A DNA stretch of 64,000 nt from Armigeres subalbatus (GCF_024139115.2 NC_085140.1:463233506-463297505); one strand, 5' to 3'. Positions 46,701-58,227 are shown, counted from the stretch's first letter. Notes: generated by a model from the letters alone, not told the origin. Program-made: numbers and translations.

Positions 46701-47858
46701 GAAATACGGACACGCAAATCAAGAGACCGTGGTAAATGAACTTCGCCAGAAGTTTCACATTCCAAATTTACGTGTTGCAGTTAGTCATGCCGTACGAGAA
46801 TGCATAAGATGTAAAATTGTGCACAGTCGCCCACATGTTCCAATGATGGGTCCTTTACCCATTCAGCGAATTACGCCGCAGATTCGTCCGTTCAGTGCTG
46901 TAGGGGTGGATTATCTTGGTCCTGTGGAAGTTTCCATAGGTCGAAGATCCGAAAAGCGATGGATAGCACTATTTACATGTATGACAGTCAGAGCTGTACA
47001 TTTGGAGGTTGCCCATTCCCTAACAACACAATCGTGTCTAATGGCAATTAGAAGGTTCATCTGTAAGCGTGGCAGCCCGGAAGAATTCTTCTCGGATAAC
47101 GGGACTAACTTCAAAGGGGCTAGTAAAGAGTTGCTGAAACAAATTGAAAACGGGTGTGCTGAAGCAATCACTAGTGCCACAATAAAGTGGAACTTCAATC
47201 CTCCCGGAGCACCGCATATGGGCGGAATTTGGGAGAGGATGGTGAGGTCGGTGAAGGAGGCAATGCTAGTGTTGACTGACTAAGACCGAGGAGACTAACC
47301 GACGAAGCACTATTGACTACCTTAAGTGAAGCTGAAGACATGATCAATACACGTCCCTTGACGTATAGATCACTGGAACCAACGGATGTTGAAGCCATAA
47401 CTCCCAATCATTTCTTGCGTGGGGTGGTCCGCGCGGCAGACCTCAATACGAGCGGCCCAACGAAGATGGCAGAAGCGTTGAGGAACATGTACAAGCGGTC
47501 ACAGTACTTGGCAGATCGCATGTGGGAGCGGTGGTATAAAGAGTACCTGCCCACCATTAATCAACGCACTAAGTGGTACGACGATTCCAAGGCTCTTCAA
47601 GTGGGTGACCTCGTATTCGTAGTAGATGGCAGAAATCGAAAGAATTGGACAAGGGGAGTCATCGAGGAAGTGTTCGCTGGAAAAGACGGGAAGATCAGAC
47701 AGGCTAACGTGAGAACAGCTGGGGGAGTGTTTCGACGAGCAACGGCAAACTTAGCGGTGTTGGAAATACAGGACGGTAATTCCGAATCCTCGGAAGAACC
47801 GGATACGGAGTTACGGGCTGGGGAACTGTCAACACCACTGGGTAATATCGAGGGGTGA
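43733..47858 (+). pseudogene. BEL pol: protease, RT, RNase H, integrase, frame-broken
   Basis: A cysteine/histidine knuckle region ('CKFKIRCDVGGCQQWH') precedes the protease motif 'LAFLDEGASVTMIE' near 43930. The reverse transcriptase begins at 'LPLNVVLNPRKPGKIRLVWD' and has 'YVDD' at 45137-45148. A short gap after 'LNSHLITR' suggests loss of about 20 residues, and a TGA interrupts near 44966. RNase H ('FTDASEYAYG', about 45685) is followed by integrase with 'CIRCK', aspartates in 'GVDYLGP' (about 46906) and 'FSDNGTNFKG' (about 47092), and glutamate in 'GGIWERMV' (about 47228). Breaks also lie near 45577, 45882, 46558 and 47283. Confidence 0.9.
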
Positions 47859-48459
47859 GTGAGAGTTGTCAGAAGTGACAGGCTATTTGTCAGATATGTG
47901 TCAGGCGAGAAAGAACATGAAGATAAAAAAAAATGTAAAACAATAACAAATTAAAAGTTGAAATTAAAACGTGGATTTATTAAAATTAAAATTAATCATT
48001 CTTGCTGTAGCTGTAAATTCAAAAGGAAATTATTGAAAAACGTATGAACCTGTAAGTAAAGAAAAGTTATTCAAATCCAAAATTTAAAAGAAATAGTTAA
48101 CTTACTTACCTTTGTTGTTGAACAGATTGATCGCACATGAGATTATTGGAAATAAGCGGAATATTTCGAAATCAATATTTGAAAAATTAAAATAATATAA
48201 AACCGGATTATATTGTGTAAAACGTAAGTAAAGAGATACAGTTAGTTGATTAAATCTAACAGAGAAATTTAGTACTACATATTAGGAGAAAAAGCAAATC
48301 AGGATTGAAGGAGGGTGCACGAGGAATAAAAAAGAAACTACTTTGTAAGTATCAAATGAACTGCAAATTGTATCTAAAAATAATGAAATACAAACTATTT
48401 TAGTTGAGCTAACCAAAAATAATCAGGTTTGCTACAAATTGGTTCTTCAATTCCGAACA
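47827..48459 (+). repeat. 3' LTR of BEL element
   Basis: 633 bases. The preceding 'gggctggggaac' is a plausible polypurine tract. It differs from the 5' copy by substitutions and by loss of a few bases in 'gaaatttaaacgtatg' and 'cgtatgaagttatt'. Confidence 0.9.
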
Positions 48460-48496
48460 TAAACTATAATACAGTTCTACGCATTTATAAAAAAAA

Positions 48497-48873
48497 CTAG
48501 ATTAATCCACCTAGCGTTGGTGGTGCCTGTGGTTTATATGGTCAGATGTACCATTTTCTTCATAACTTTGAATCGCAATGACCAATCGTTATAAAATTCA
48601 ATAGTGATCAACAAGGCTTTGTCCCCTGTCGAATGAAACTTGTTGCGAGAAAATCGGTTAAGGATTACTATACGAAAAGTTGTCTAATGTTTTTTATAGC
48701 TTTTGTGCACACACATACACACACATACACACGGACAGACAGACATGTGTTCAGCTCGTCGAGCTGAGTCGATTGGTATATAATACTATGGGTCTCAGAG
48801 GCTTCTATAAAAAGTTCGTTTTCGGAGTGAAATGATAGCCTTTCGGTACAACTTAGTTGTACGAGAAAGGCAA
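48497..48873 (+). repeat. full-length copy of the interspersed repeat
   Basis: Opens 'attaatccacctagcgttgg', contains one diverged monomer ('atcaacaaggctttgtcccc', 'gcgagaaaatcggttaagga'), a CA run, 'gctcgtcgagctgagtcgat', and ends 'tgtacgagaaaggcaaaa'. This is the best single-copy model for the family carrying the arrays at 430-2423. Confidence 0.75.
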
Positions 48874-49200
48874 AAATATTGAAAATTGAGTAATGTTTTG
48901 TTCCTCCGTGTTTTCGCTCGTATACATTTGAAGAGTGAAATATTAGTTATTGTCTTTTCACAACTGATTTTATTCATTAGAAGGCTATAGTGGTGAATGA
49001 TACAACCTAAAATATGTATCTAACAGTTACATCACATCACACTCCTCAACATTTTCATTGAAATCGTAAGTTCATGCTCGTTTGGCGATAGGTTTGACAG
49101 TTTGTTTCGACACAGGCTCATCTATACATTTATTCTACTATCTATAGGATTTGCCACCAATTCTCAAATTACACGTTTCAGCAACTCACAAATCTGTATT
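48874..49200. other. non-coding stretch, nothing recognised
   Basis: No features seen. Confidence 0.5.
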
Positions 49201-49604
49201 AATAACGGCGCTGGCCAAGTCCTTACAGTCAGTTAGGAAAGGAGGGGAATGTTAGTGTGTAATTATTGTTGCTACTAAAGACCGACAATACCTCAGCATC
49301 TCCACAATAATACGAAAAGAAAGTTTTATTGATTGGGTAAGGTAGATAAACTGAAGCATAGATCAAGTACCCACCAAGGAAGGTCGGATAGGCGAAGTTC
49401 GGGGCAACACTCTGGATTAATAACGGCGCCGGCCCAGTCCTTACAGTCAGTTAGGAAAGGAGGGGAATGTTAGTGTGTAATTATTGTTGCTACTAAAGAC
49501 CGACAATACCTCAGCATCTCCACAATAATACGAAAAGAAAGTTTTATTGATTGGGTAAGGTAGATAAACTGAAGCATAGATCAAGTACCCACCAAGGAAA
49601 GAGA
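49201..49604 (+). repeat. 218-bp direct tandem duplication
   Basis: 'aataacggcg' begins at 49201 and again at 49419. From there 'cagtccttacagtcagttag', 'taattattgttgctactaaa', 'cagcatctccacaataatac' and 'aagcatagatcaagtaccca' repeat almost without change. The second copy runs into the left arm of the long-TIR element. A more diverged relative lies at about 9893-9990 ('cgtccttacaatcacggaag'). Confidence 0.85.
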
Positions 49605-50479
49605 TATAGACGAATTTCGCGCCAACCCTTCTATGGGGCTGGCAGCACCATCTCAGAATCGAATGAAACTTGGTGGGCATAAAGATGTGGTATTTCTAAG
49701 CCACTCTGCATACTTAGTTTTTCAAAAATTGTCAAGAGTAACATTTGATGAGGGCCTAACATTTTTTCATGGATTTTTTATAAATCGATGTAACTCAAAA
49801 ATTACAAGACCTACAAAAAAGTGTTGTATGGCAGACTGTCGTGAAATTCCCAGAAGTTTTTTGGAAAAATATCCAAAAAATAAAATACCGATTTCTACAC
49901 TGAAAAAAATAGTTTTAAAAATAAAAATCGATATTACATAAAAACCTCATCTCAGAAATCGATGAAATTTTTCCTGCAGATAGGTATTTTAATTATCTAA
50001 CTTTTCTGGGAATAATGTTTCTGTGACATATTTAAGGAAAAAAAGTTTTTCTAACAAAAACTTTTTTCATGTCCATATTGAGTGAAAATTTATTAGCGTG
50101 TTTTATGCCTACAGCACCAATTATAGGTTCAGCAGCCTATCATCAACCAACGACACATTTTGGACGTATAAAAATTTGTTTAGGAAGCAATTTAGCATAA
50201 TCTAACATAATTGTGGAACAACATTTGAAAAGGGTTTATGCTTAATTTGACTTTTTGTATCGAAGTGACTTAAAAACAATTACAAAAAAATAATTACTTT
50301 GAAAACGGGCAATGTTGCCGAAACGAAACTGAAATGATATTTATTTGTAATAGTGGAAAAGAAGATGTTATTTTTCAGCAAAGGCTAACCACTGAACGGT
50401 GTAATTTAGAAACCGTTATAAAGCCTGTAGATGATTTTGTATCGCATTTTATTGAAAAAATAACTTAAAACTTATGACA

Positions 50480-51400
50480 TTATTTGCAAACAGCAATACA
50501 CTTGTACTGTTAGATCTCTCTGAAAATTATTCATTCATTATCCAAAATGCTGCTCAAGGTTGGAATAATTCCCAGGCAACAATACATCCATTCGAAGTTT
50601 ACTTTAAAAGAAACGGTTTATTAGAAAACGTTAGCTTTATTAATCAGAAGTAATGACCCATGACACAAAAGCTGTTCACTTATTCATTTCAAAATTAATT
50701 GACTTTTTGAAACAGTCGATCGATTTTACAAAAATTACTTTTGTGTCTGGGTGAGCTGCAGCACATTATAAAACTAAAAGGAACTTTGCAAGTCTGTGTA
50801 ATTTAAATTCAAAACATGGCTTAGAAGCAGAATGGCACTTTTTTACAACATCGCACGGAAAAGGCCCTTGCGAAGCTATTGGTGGCACTCTCAAACGAAT
50901 GGCAAAACGAGCAACTTTTGCCAAAGATTATGGAAATACTATCAAGACTCCTCGGGAGTTGTACGAATGGGCGAATGGGCACGTTTTCAATCAAACAAAA
51001 ATATCACTATATTACATTTCTGTTATATCACGAATGATCAATACCGCCATCGGGGGTGGCAATGGGTCTGGGGGTGAGAATGGGTCATCACTCTCACCGC
51101 GAGCATGGAGGGCGTAGAGCAAAATCGTTCAAAAAAGTCTTTTATATTTTTGTCTTCTTGTACTCAGATACATCCATTCTACAAGCATTCTAAGTAGTTA
51201 AAACAGTGACCCATTCTCACCCCCATTTGACCCATTATCACCCCCGACGACGGTACTCAACAAGAGTTTGATGAACTTTTCAAAAAAGCAAAAAATATAA
51301 TTGGCACACAAAAGCTTCATTCTTTTATACCAATCGCTCATAATAAAATCCTGGCTAAAAAATATTCCAACTCAGATGAAGACCCAAAAGTCTTTTAATT
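50480..51400 (+). pseudogene. transposase-like pseudogene of unassigned family
   Basis: One frame family gives 'LVLLDLSENYSFIIQNAAQ' and 'ATIHPFEVYFKRNG', then after two stops 'THDTKAVHLFISKL', then a region where an expected Ser-Asp-Gly reads Ser-Gly-stop before 'AAAHYKTKRNF', then 'EAEWHFFTTSHGKGPCEAIG' and 'IKTPRELYEWANG', and after the MITE 'IIGTQKLHSFIPIAHNK'. I recognise the motif series from widespread unnamed invertebrate proteins that look like transposases, with aspartates in the LD-ENYSF and SDGA blocks as candidate catalytic residues. The second aspartate is lost here and stops are present, so it is inactive. Confidence 0.65.
51044..51255. mobile_element. MITE, 212 bp, TA-flanked, nested in the transposase
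   Basis: The left end 'ccgccatcgggggtggcaat' and right end (reverse complement 'ccgtcgtcgggggtgataat') pair over about 45 bases including 'gggggtgagaatgggtc'. TA occurs on each side (51042-51043 and 51256-51257), the Tc1/mariner pattern. Taking out the MITE with one TA leaves the flanking transposase frame continuous. Confidence 0.85.
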
Positions 51401-52438
51401 GTTCGACTAAGTTTACAAATTAATGAGTATTCAAGTAGAAATAAGAATAAAATGTAGTAACAAATAAAATTGAAGAAAAAATAAAAAATGCGGAAAATTT
51501 ATTATTCTGGAAATCCCGGAAATCCCCCCAATGAAATTACCTACCTAGCTTCATCGTTTGGAATCAAAATGTCTATCTGTTAAAAAAAAATCGAACGCCA
51601 ATTTTTTTTTTTGCTAAACCAATTTTAATCTTTACATTCATTAATTTATTTTCTCGGTGAACGAAACGCTCTTTTATGTTTCAGACTTCATAGTTAAGAC
51701 AAATTTACAATAGTCCATCAAACATCACAATTTTGTAAATCTGGTCATTTGTGTGTAACATTGATATAAGTAATCTAGGAAAATATACGCCCTTTTAAAA
51801 TGTTGGTCCACATTAATGTTAGATTATGCTAAATTGCTTCCTAAACAAATTTTTAAACTTCCAAAATGTGTCGTTGGTTGATGATAGGCTGCTGAACCTA
51901 TAATTGGTGCTGTAGGCATAAAACACGCTGATAAATTTTCACTCAATATGAATATGAAAAAAGTTTTTGTTAGAAAAACTTTTTTTCCTTAAATATGTCA
52001 CAGGAACATTATTCCCAGAAAAGTTAGATAATTGAAATACCTGTCTGCAGACAAAATTTCATCGATTTCTGAGATGAGGTATTTTTGTAATATTGATTTT
52101 TATTTTTAAAACTAATTTTTTTCAGTGTAGAAATTGGTATTTTATTTTTTGGATATTTTTCCAAAAAACTTCTGGGAATTTCACGACAGTCCGCCATACA
52201 ACACTTTTTTGTAGGTCTTGTAATTTTTGAGTTACATCGATTTATAAAAAATCCATGAAAAAATGTTAGGCCCTCATCAAATGTTACTCTTGACAATTTT
52301 TGAAAAACTAAGTATGCAGAGTGGCTTAGAAATACCACATCTTTATGCCCACCAAGTTTCATTCGATTCTGAGATGGTGCTGCCAACCGCTGGTCGAGTT
52401 GGCGCGAAATTCGTCTATAGTCCGTGCCATTTTTTTTA

Positions 52439-52510
52439 AGCCTGGGATTGAACCCACGATCACATGCTTGTAAGGCAGAAGCAGCAGTCGCTCGACCACT
52501 GATCTTGTCA
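52439..52510 (-). mobile_element. tRNA-like SINE head
   Basis: Read on the minus strand it has 'gatcagtggtcgagcgactg' and 'gtgatcgtgggttcaatccc', matching the A/B box arrangement of a tRNA-like promoter. It resembles the SINE head at 32618. There is no CCA end or convincing full cloverleaf, so I do not call it a tRNA gene. Confidence 0.65.
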
Positions 52511-52879
52511 TTTTTTTTTGTTGGTAGAACACAATAAATGACTACAGCGCCACTAGCGTTCTAGTACTTATGCTTCTACTGTATCGACACTGTAACCAAC
52601 CAGGTATCCAGGTAGGTAACGAGCGGGGCTCTAGAGAGTTATATCAGAATATGTCTTCTATTCTAAATTTTATACAAACACACTTAAATCGAGAATTCAG
52701 CTCGCAAATATTTTGTTTACAGATTTGATTATGTAAAATAAATCTCAATCAAATACTTAGTTAATTGTAACTTGAATTGTCGAACGTCACCTAAAAAGTT
52801 AGAATAATTTGGGCCAAGGTTTGCTAATTTTGTTTCCTAGTGTTTATTTATAAATTCGCCGACAAATGATTCAAAAGTC

Positions 52880-53165
52880 CATAGTACCATATTTGGAGGT
52901 ATGCAAGAAGACGGCGGCGAAAGATAAACAACGCCCAGCTCTACAGCGCATCCAGCATCCAGGAGATAGCTAAAGCCGGAGGGGTACGATAGGCATGGCA
53001 TGTTGCAAGAATTCCGGACAGAAACCCTGATATTCGCGAGGTGGGCTGACCAGGTACAGAACGACTTGGCGAACGTAGGGGGCATCCTAGGATGGAGAGA
53101 TGCGGCTTCATTGTGGCGTCAAATTGCTGATCCAGTATTCTCTGTTTAGATGTAAGCTAAATAAA
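52880..53165 (+). pseudogene. RTE-type LINE C-terminal fragment with 3' tail
   Basis: Frames alternate between 'INNAQLYSASSIQEIAKAGG', then 'AWHVARIPDRNPD', and 'RWADQVQNDLANVGGILGWR' followed by 'LWRQIADPVFSV' and stop. This is the usual order at the end of RTE-type LINE ORFs. It closes with a short 'taaataaatgaatgaatg' tail at about 53158-53175. Frameshifts make it dead. Confidence 0.7.
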
Positions 53166-53379
53166 TGAATGAATGCTTTACTTTTATATCAGTGTTATAA
53201 ACAGAATATATAAAATCTCCCGTCCGAAAACCATGTTTGCAGTGAAAAAACTGTTTTTCGTTATTACTCTGTATTACGAGAAAATCCTAAACATACCATC
53301 CAACTTAAAAAAAATATTCTGGACCCGCTGATAGAACTTTCTCGTTTTATTATCAAATGAAAGGGGCGACCCTAAGCTT

Positions 53380-53465
53380 TCGTTTGGAGAGTGTTTTGGC
53401 GATACTGTTTTTTTTTTAAATTAATTTTGTTTCCCAAACACGCCGTGACGAGAAAGGCAAAACAT
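53380..53465 (+). repeat. interspersed repeat end
   Basis: 'gccgtgacgagaaaggcaaa' closes a segment with 'ctaagctttcgtttggagag', resembling the ends at 2423 and 48873. Confidence 0.6.
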
Positions 53466-54970
53466 GCAAAAGATAGAAAACATGCGATCTATTCCCCTAA
53501 AGTGCTTTTTGACCTTTCTAATGATTTTTCTTTTCTATACATTTTTTGATGCACGAGATTTTCTGATACTGGTGAAATCGACGTTTTACCACCAAGGGTA
53601 CAGATTCTGCAACTTTTGAACTCTTTTAGTGTAGATGGCTACCGATGGCTCAGCTGTTGAGAATTCGGTAATTCGATAATCGAGCCCGGCGAACAGAATG
53701 AAGTGTGAACTTTTGCACAGTCAATGCATGTAAAATAAAATTAATTTTTATCGCACCCTATTATTTTTCCCATACTAATAAATACTAAAAACTAATAAAA
53801 TATGAAAAAACACTTTTTTATATTGTCTGCAATTTGATAAATTAAATAATTACAGATTCGATCTATTCATTAAATCATTATATGTGCATACAGTGATGCG
53901 GTGAGATAAGCACTTCCATGCACTTTCATTGAATAAAATTGTGTGTCCTGCTTCTCTAGAACAAGAAGGAGACCCGGCGACCAAAATAAAGCAGCTGTAA
54001 AATAAAAATCGTTGAATTTAGGAAATTAAATATTAGCGCCAACTATTTTTACCATACACGTCTTTGATCCATCATGATTTATTTGATACAAATTGAAGTT
54101 GCACTCTAATTGAGAATATATTTTAAAGTGTGCGGAGACGCCATATTGTTTCGAAGTTCAATGATGCCGATTTAAATTTACAAGATCGTGTAACAAGTTA
54201 CAAGATGGCAGATTACATGAATATTGACTAATTTTTACATCAATCGTAAAATAAGTAATAATTCGTGTAATTTTAAATAATTTTTAATGTTCCAAATATG
54301 TGCATAGATTATGATGGAAATTTAAATCAAAGATCAAATTCAATGGATCAATCAAGGTAACCCATTTTGCACTCACCGCATCAAAACAACGGCGACACTG
54401 TAGACGCATATTTCTATTCATGTGTGTTTGACAGAACATGTCTACGGTGGCGCGATCTGCTAATTTCGTAGCGGCAGTTTTTGCTTATTCATTGGTCCAT
54501 TACTGTGATTTTACAACAGATCTTGTTTACACGTCGTTGAAATTAATTTTTAGAATGTCTTGTCATTTAAAAATGTCTTCAGTACTCCAAGACCTTCATA
54601 GAAAAACATTTTTCAGAATTTAAGAAGCATCTTCAAAACATACTTACCTTTTCTGAAGCCCAGAATTTGTTACAGATTTTGGAAAAACTGAAGATCATAA
54701 AATGACTAACATATAGTTCTTGAACAATTACCTATACGCAAATAATAGGCCATGAATTATTCTTTAAAAATCATTTGTTTCACAATTTCGATTATCCTTT
54801 TAAAAGTTAACCATTTCTTTTTTTCTATTCTTTATTAAAGTGAAGGTTTAAAATTTCAATATATCTAGCATAGTTAAGGAAATTTTAGAAAATCTATAAA
54901 TAACTGCATAACAGCGGATGACACTCTATGGCTCTGAAATCTTTGGACATTTAGACCGGAAAAATATTTT
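53466..54970. other. non-coding stretch, nothing recognised
   Basis: AT-rich and without repeat ends or coding signal. Confidence 0.5.
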
Positions 54971-56165
54971 TTTGCAATTCCTGATCATAATATCTGGTTT
55001 ACAGTTCGTCTTTGAGCGATAAAACGGCCTACTTTTCCATACCAACGAAATGGATGCTTTAATGAACATTATGCAACTCAAATGGGTTGCATAACATTCA
55101 TTATAACACTCATTTGGGTGCTATAATGAAAAACCAACACCAGAACAGTCGTTACGTGACTACATTTTGCTAAATTAGCTTGGTTAAGTGCTCAAATAGT
55201 GTGTTCTATGCGCCCCGTAATAAATTAAATAGTTTGGCGGTCCTGAAATCCATAATTTCCAAAGGCAAGTACATCTATCGCTTCACGGCTCATTGAACTT
55301 TGCAATGTGGCACGGTAACATGGAATCTGATTCTTCTCCGCAGCAAAATAATTTATTGGCAAGAATGATCATGTGGAGAAAATTAGACTGCAATTTTGGA
55401 ACAGATTTATCAAATTAAAGTCCATTTTTCGTCATTGCAAAAAAACCTAAAACTCGTGCTGAAAAAATACTAACTACTAGTTTGCAATTCCTGATCATAA
55501 TACCTTGTTTATAGTTCGTGTTTGAGTAATAAAACAGCCTACATTTCCATACCAATGAAATGGGTGCTTGGCCAAATGGGTTGCATAAAATCCATTATAA
55601 AACTCATTTGGGTGATATAATTAAAAAAAAACAACAGACATTTGACTGAATTAACTTTTAGTAACTCGTGTAACAAATGAAATAGGGAAACTGTTCCGAT
55701 TTCTGAACATATATTCATCTCATCGCGAAACAAAGTAAAATGGCACCAATTCCGGCGCTTCTTGTCACTAACATGCGTGCTCACTGATAAAAAAAATCAC
55801 AAAATAAGAAACAAATCAAATTCCTTTTCATTACCTTTGTTTTTGTGAGATGGATATCGGAGCTATGAATCCAGGAACGGAAACCCTACATAGTTGTATT
55901 GACATGACATCAAAAATCTCCAAAGGCTGGTGCTTCTATCGCTTCATGGCATGTCGAGCTAATGATGATAACATGAAATCTGATTGTTCTTGATTTATAG
56001 GCAAGAACGATCATGTGACTATAACTTTTTGGTACAAATTAATAATATTTAAGCCCATTTTTCGTCATTGCAAAAATAACGTGTGCAACGCGTTGCAAAA
56101 CTCGATTTTTCCAGCACTCGTAGTATTTATTACTCGTGCTGACTAGTGCAACTAGTTGCACACAC
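54970..56165 (+). repeat. two diverged copies of an about 0.5-kb repeat in direct orientation
   Basis: 'gcaattcctgatcataatat' with 'ttccataccaacgaaatgga', 'actcaaatgggttgcataac' and 'actcatttgggtgctataat' at 54975-55130 recurs at 55483-55625. The following 'tctatcgcttcacggc', 'gcaagaatgatcatgtg' and 'ccatttttcgtcattgcaaa' (55268-55440) recurs at 55930-56075. The right end carries 'gtgtgcaacgcgttgcaaaa' facing 'tgcaactagttgcacacact', an inverted-repeat terminus. Probably two insertions or a duplication of one MITE-like family. Confidence 0.65.
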
Positions 56166-56499
56166 TTCTATTAAAATCTTTTTAAAGTGATACAAAAAAA
56201 ATGTGTTTGATACAGTTTGTGCACGACAAATAAACGCTTGGCATGGTAAGAAAAAAACACAGCTACACAAATGAAAAATTATGAAAATGAAAACAACATT
56301 TAAAATAATAGAGCAATCATTTAAGTAAAGTTACAATCGTGGAAGAAAGGCAAAGTAGAAGGATTGAAATATTTGTAGAATAACCATTAATGAATAATAC
56401 AGGGCAGTTCGGATATATCTTTCAAACCAATTTGTTGTAATTTTTCATGAATGTGTATTATTTTGTCGTTTTCTTTTCCGCTTTTATACATAGTTTTCA

Positions 56500-57756
56500 A
56501 TAAAAACAGTATCGTAAAATAGAATATAAATACCTAAAGTATACTTCATAACATAAATTATCACAAAAAGTTGTTAAATTACATTTTATTTTTCCTGGTA
56601 GTCATTCACAATTGTAAGGATGAACGAAATTGTAAATGTTTCAGTTAATTCAATAAGGGATACATGAAAAATAAGGATGATGAATCTTAACTCTATATAC
56701 AATCTTTTGTCTCTGTACTATTGTCAATCAAAATTTACAGTAGTAATTTAAATAAACAAAATATGGTATGCCTGGATTTTATTTGTTGTTATTATACCTT
56801 CGTCAAATCGAAGTTATAAAGTCTGTCCGAATGTTATTTTTCTTTTCCATTTGTCTCCGATAATTTACTACGATTTGTATTTTTCTCGATTACTATACAT
56901 TTACAAATATCATTTCAGGTTTTTTGTATAGCTTACTTAAATAGATATTTGATTTAGACTTTCATAAAGCATAATATATTACTTTATTATTATTATATTT
57001 GTAGGTACATACATACAGTGACACACTCACATACAGTACTTTTAAAAGAGCTCTCAAGCCCAGGCGATAGCTACGATATAGTTTCTATACAAAAACAATT
57101 TCCCTATTTCTTTTCAGTATTAAAATAGGTATTAGTAAAACAAAAACAAACTTTCAGTTGTTTCTTATCTATCGGTCTTTTGCTTGTTCTTCTTCTCAAT
57201 CTATGATCACGACAACTTAACACGGATTTACAGTCTCTGTGTATATTTTTCTTTCTTGGATTCATAAATCCATATCATTGGTTCATAGCATTTTAATGAT
57301 TCAGTAGATTTCCTCCGATAGGACACTAGCAATTCTGTCAGATCACGAATATCTTTCTAATATTACACCATCCACGCTATTTGCTTCAAACCCTTCTTTG
57401 CATTGAAACATTCCATTTTTAATTTTCAGTTGATCAACCAGAGTGATTATAAAGATCAGATGATATGTTACATATTTTACAAAAATAGACAATTTCATTT
57501 CTAAAATACAAATTCGGTTTCCTTCATCAATAGAACGAAGTTGGGGATTGTATCTGAGATCGCACATTTGATTACTAGTTCCTTTTCCTGTACTGCCTTC
57601 CACAAGTAATGTTCTGACATATTTCGCGGTGAATTCAGTTCCTAAGAAAGCTATTAACATCATTGATTTGCACATACCATGTTCATATCACAATAGCAAA
57701 CGCAAAAAAAACTCATGCTATACATGAATTCCCTGGTCGGATACTAAGTGAAATTA
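56500..57756 (-). other. probable 3' UTR of the spalt gene
   Basis: This is the minus-strand sequence after the spalt stop codon (57757). It is AT-rich, carries no recognised transposon, and has several AATAAA signals on the minus strand (TTTATT on the plus strand) between about 56580 and 56990. The true cleavage site cannot be chosen from sequence alone. Confidence 0.45.
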
Positions 57757-58227
57757 TCAACTTGCGGCAATATTCTCCGGCATTTCCTTTAGCTTTTGGC
57801 ACCAATTTTTGATGTCCACATCCTTGTTGATGAACTCCTGATAGTTATTGTTAGATGATTGGTTCTCTACATTAGAGTGTAAGCTATTGGAACCATTCTC
57901 GTCAATGGCATTATCTTTCTCCTGTTTGACATACTGTGCCGCCGCATGACTGTCAAAGTGGCCAGAATTGGATCGCTCTCTTTTCTGTCCGCCTGACGAA
58001 GCAAAGCCGTCGGTCGTGTCCATGGGAGCAGGAGAATAAGAATGTGAAAATCGGTTATTGCCATTATTGGCAATGTTGCCCAATTCTCCCCCCGTAGTAC
58101 CAACGCCCGAATTAGCATTTGGGTCTTGCGGTGGAGTTTGCGTACGTGACTCATCTCCGGAATTGCCTCCCGAGCTGCCAAACATATCACGGATTTTGTG
58201 AGTGAGCATGTGCTGCTTCATATTTCC
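57757..58227 (-). CDS. sal: spalt last exon
   Basis: The acceptor is GATTGCAG|GGA. It completes finger 7 with '[15 protein letters not shown]', then encodes a Ser/Asn/Gly-rich tail that contains '[12 protein letters not shown]' (an EK-type site resembling a SUMO consensus, VKQE) and ends '...[12 protein letters not shown]'. The stop codon is at 57757-57759. Confidence 0.93.
   Translation of the reverse strand, partial: GNMKQHMLTHKIRDMFGSSGGNSGDESRTQTPPQDPNANSGVGTTGGELGNIANNGNNRFSHSYSPAPMDTTDGFASSGGQKRERSNSGHFDSHAAAQYVKQEKDNAIDENGSNSLHSNVENQSSNNNYQEFINKDVDIKNWCQKLKEMPENIAAS

Larger units (their letters stand above)
41434..48459 (+). mobile_element. BEL/Pao LTR retrotransposon, 7026 bp
   Basis: LTRs at 41434-42071 and 47827-48459 start TG and end CA and are flanked by a TAAAC duplication (41429-41433 and 48460-48464); 5-bp duplications are usual for BEL/Pao. 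The LTRs differ at about ten places, including small deletions, so the insertion is older than the gypsy element. The interior encodes gag with a PHD-like finger, then protease, reverse transcriptase, RNase H and integrase in order, interrupted by several frameshifts and stops. It is unlikely to be autonomous as read. Confidence 0.93.
49605..52419. mobile_element. 2.8-kb DNA transposon with about 630-bp terminal inverted repeats
   Basis: The sequence from 'tatagacgaatttcgcgcca' at 49605 to about 50233 is reverse-complemented at 51790-52419 with scattered differences; the arms would even encode the same chance peptide. Between the arms is a decayed plus-strand transposase-like frame (about 50480-51400), interrupted by a MITE. 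The inner edges of the arms carry 'aacatttgaaaaggg', the same word that ends the MITEs at 9491 and 10904. No target duplication is obvious. The transposon superfamily is not assigned. Confidence 0.8.

Noticed and set aside
49633..49941. 102-codon frame repeated on both strands at 52024-52386 as a duplicated gene
   Set aside because: Both copies are the two inverted arms of one transposon; the conserved peptide reflects DNA similarity of the arms.
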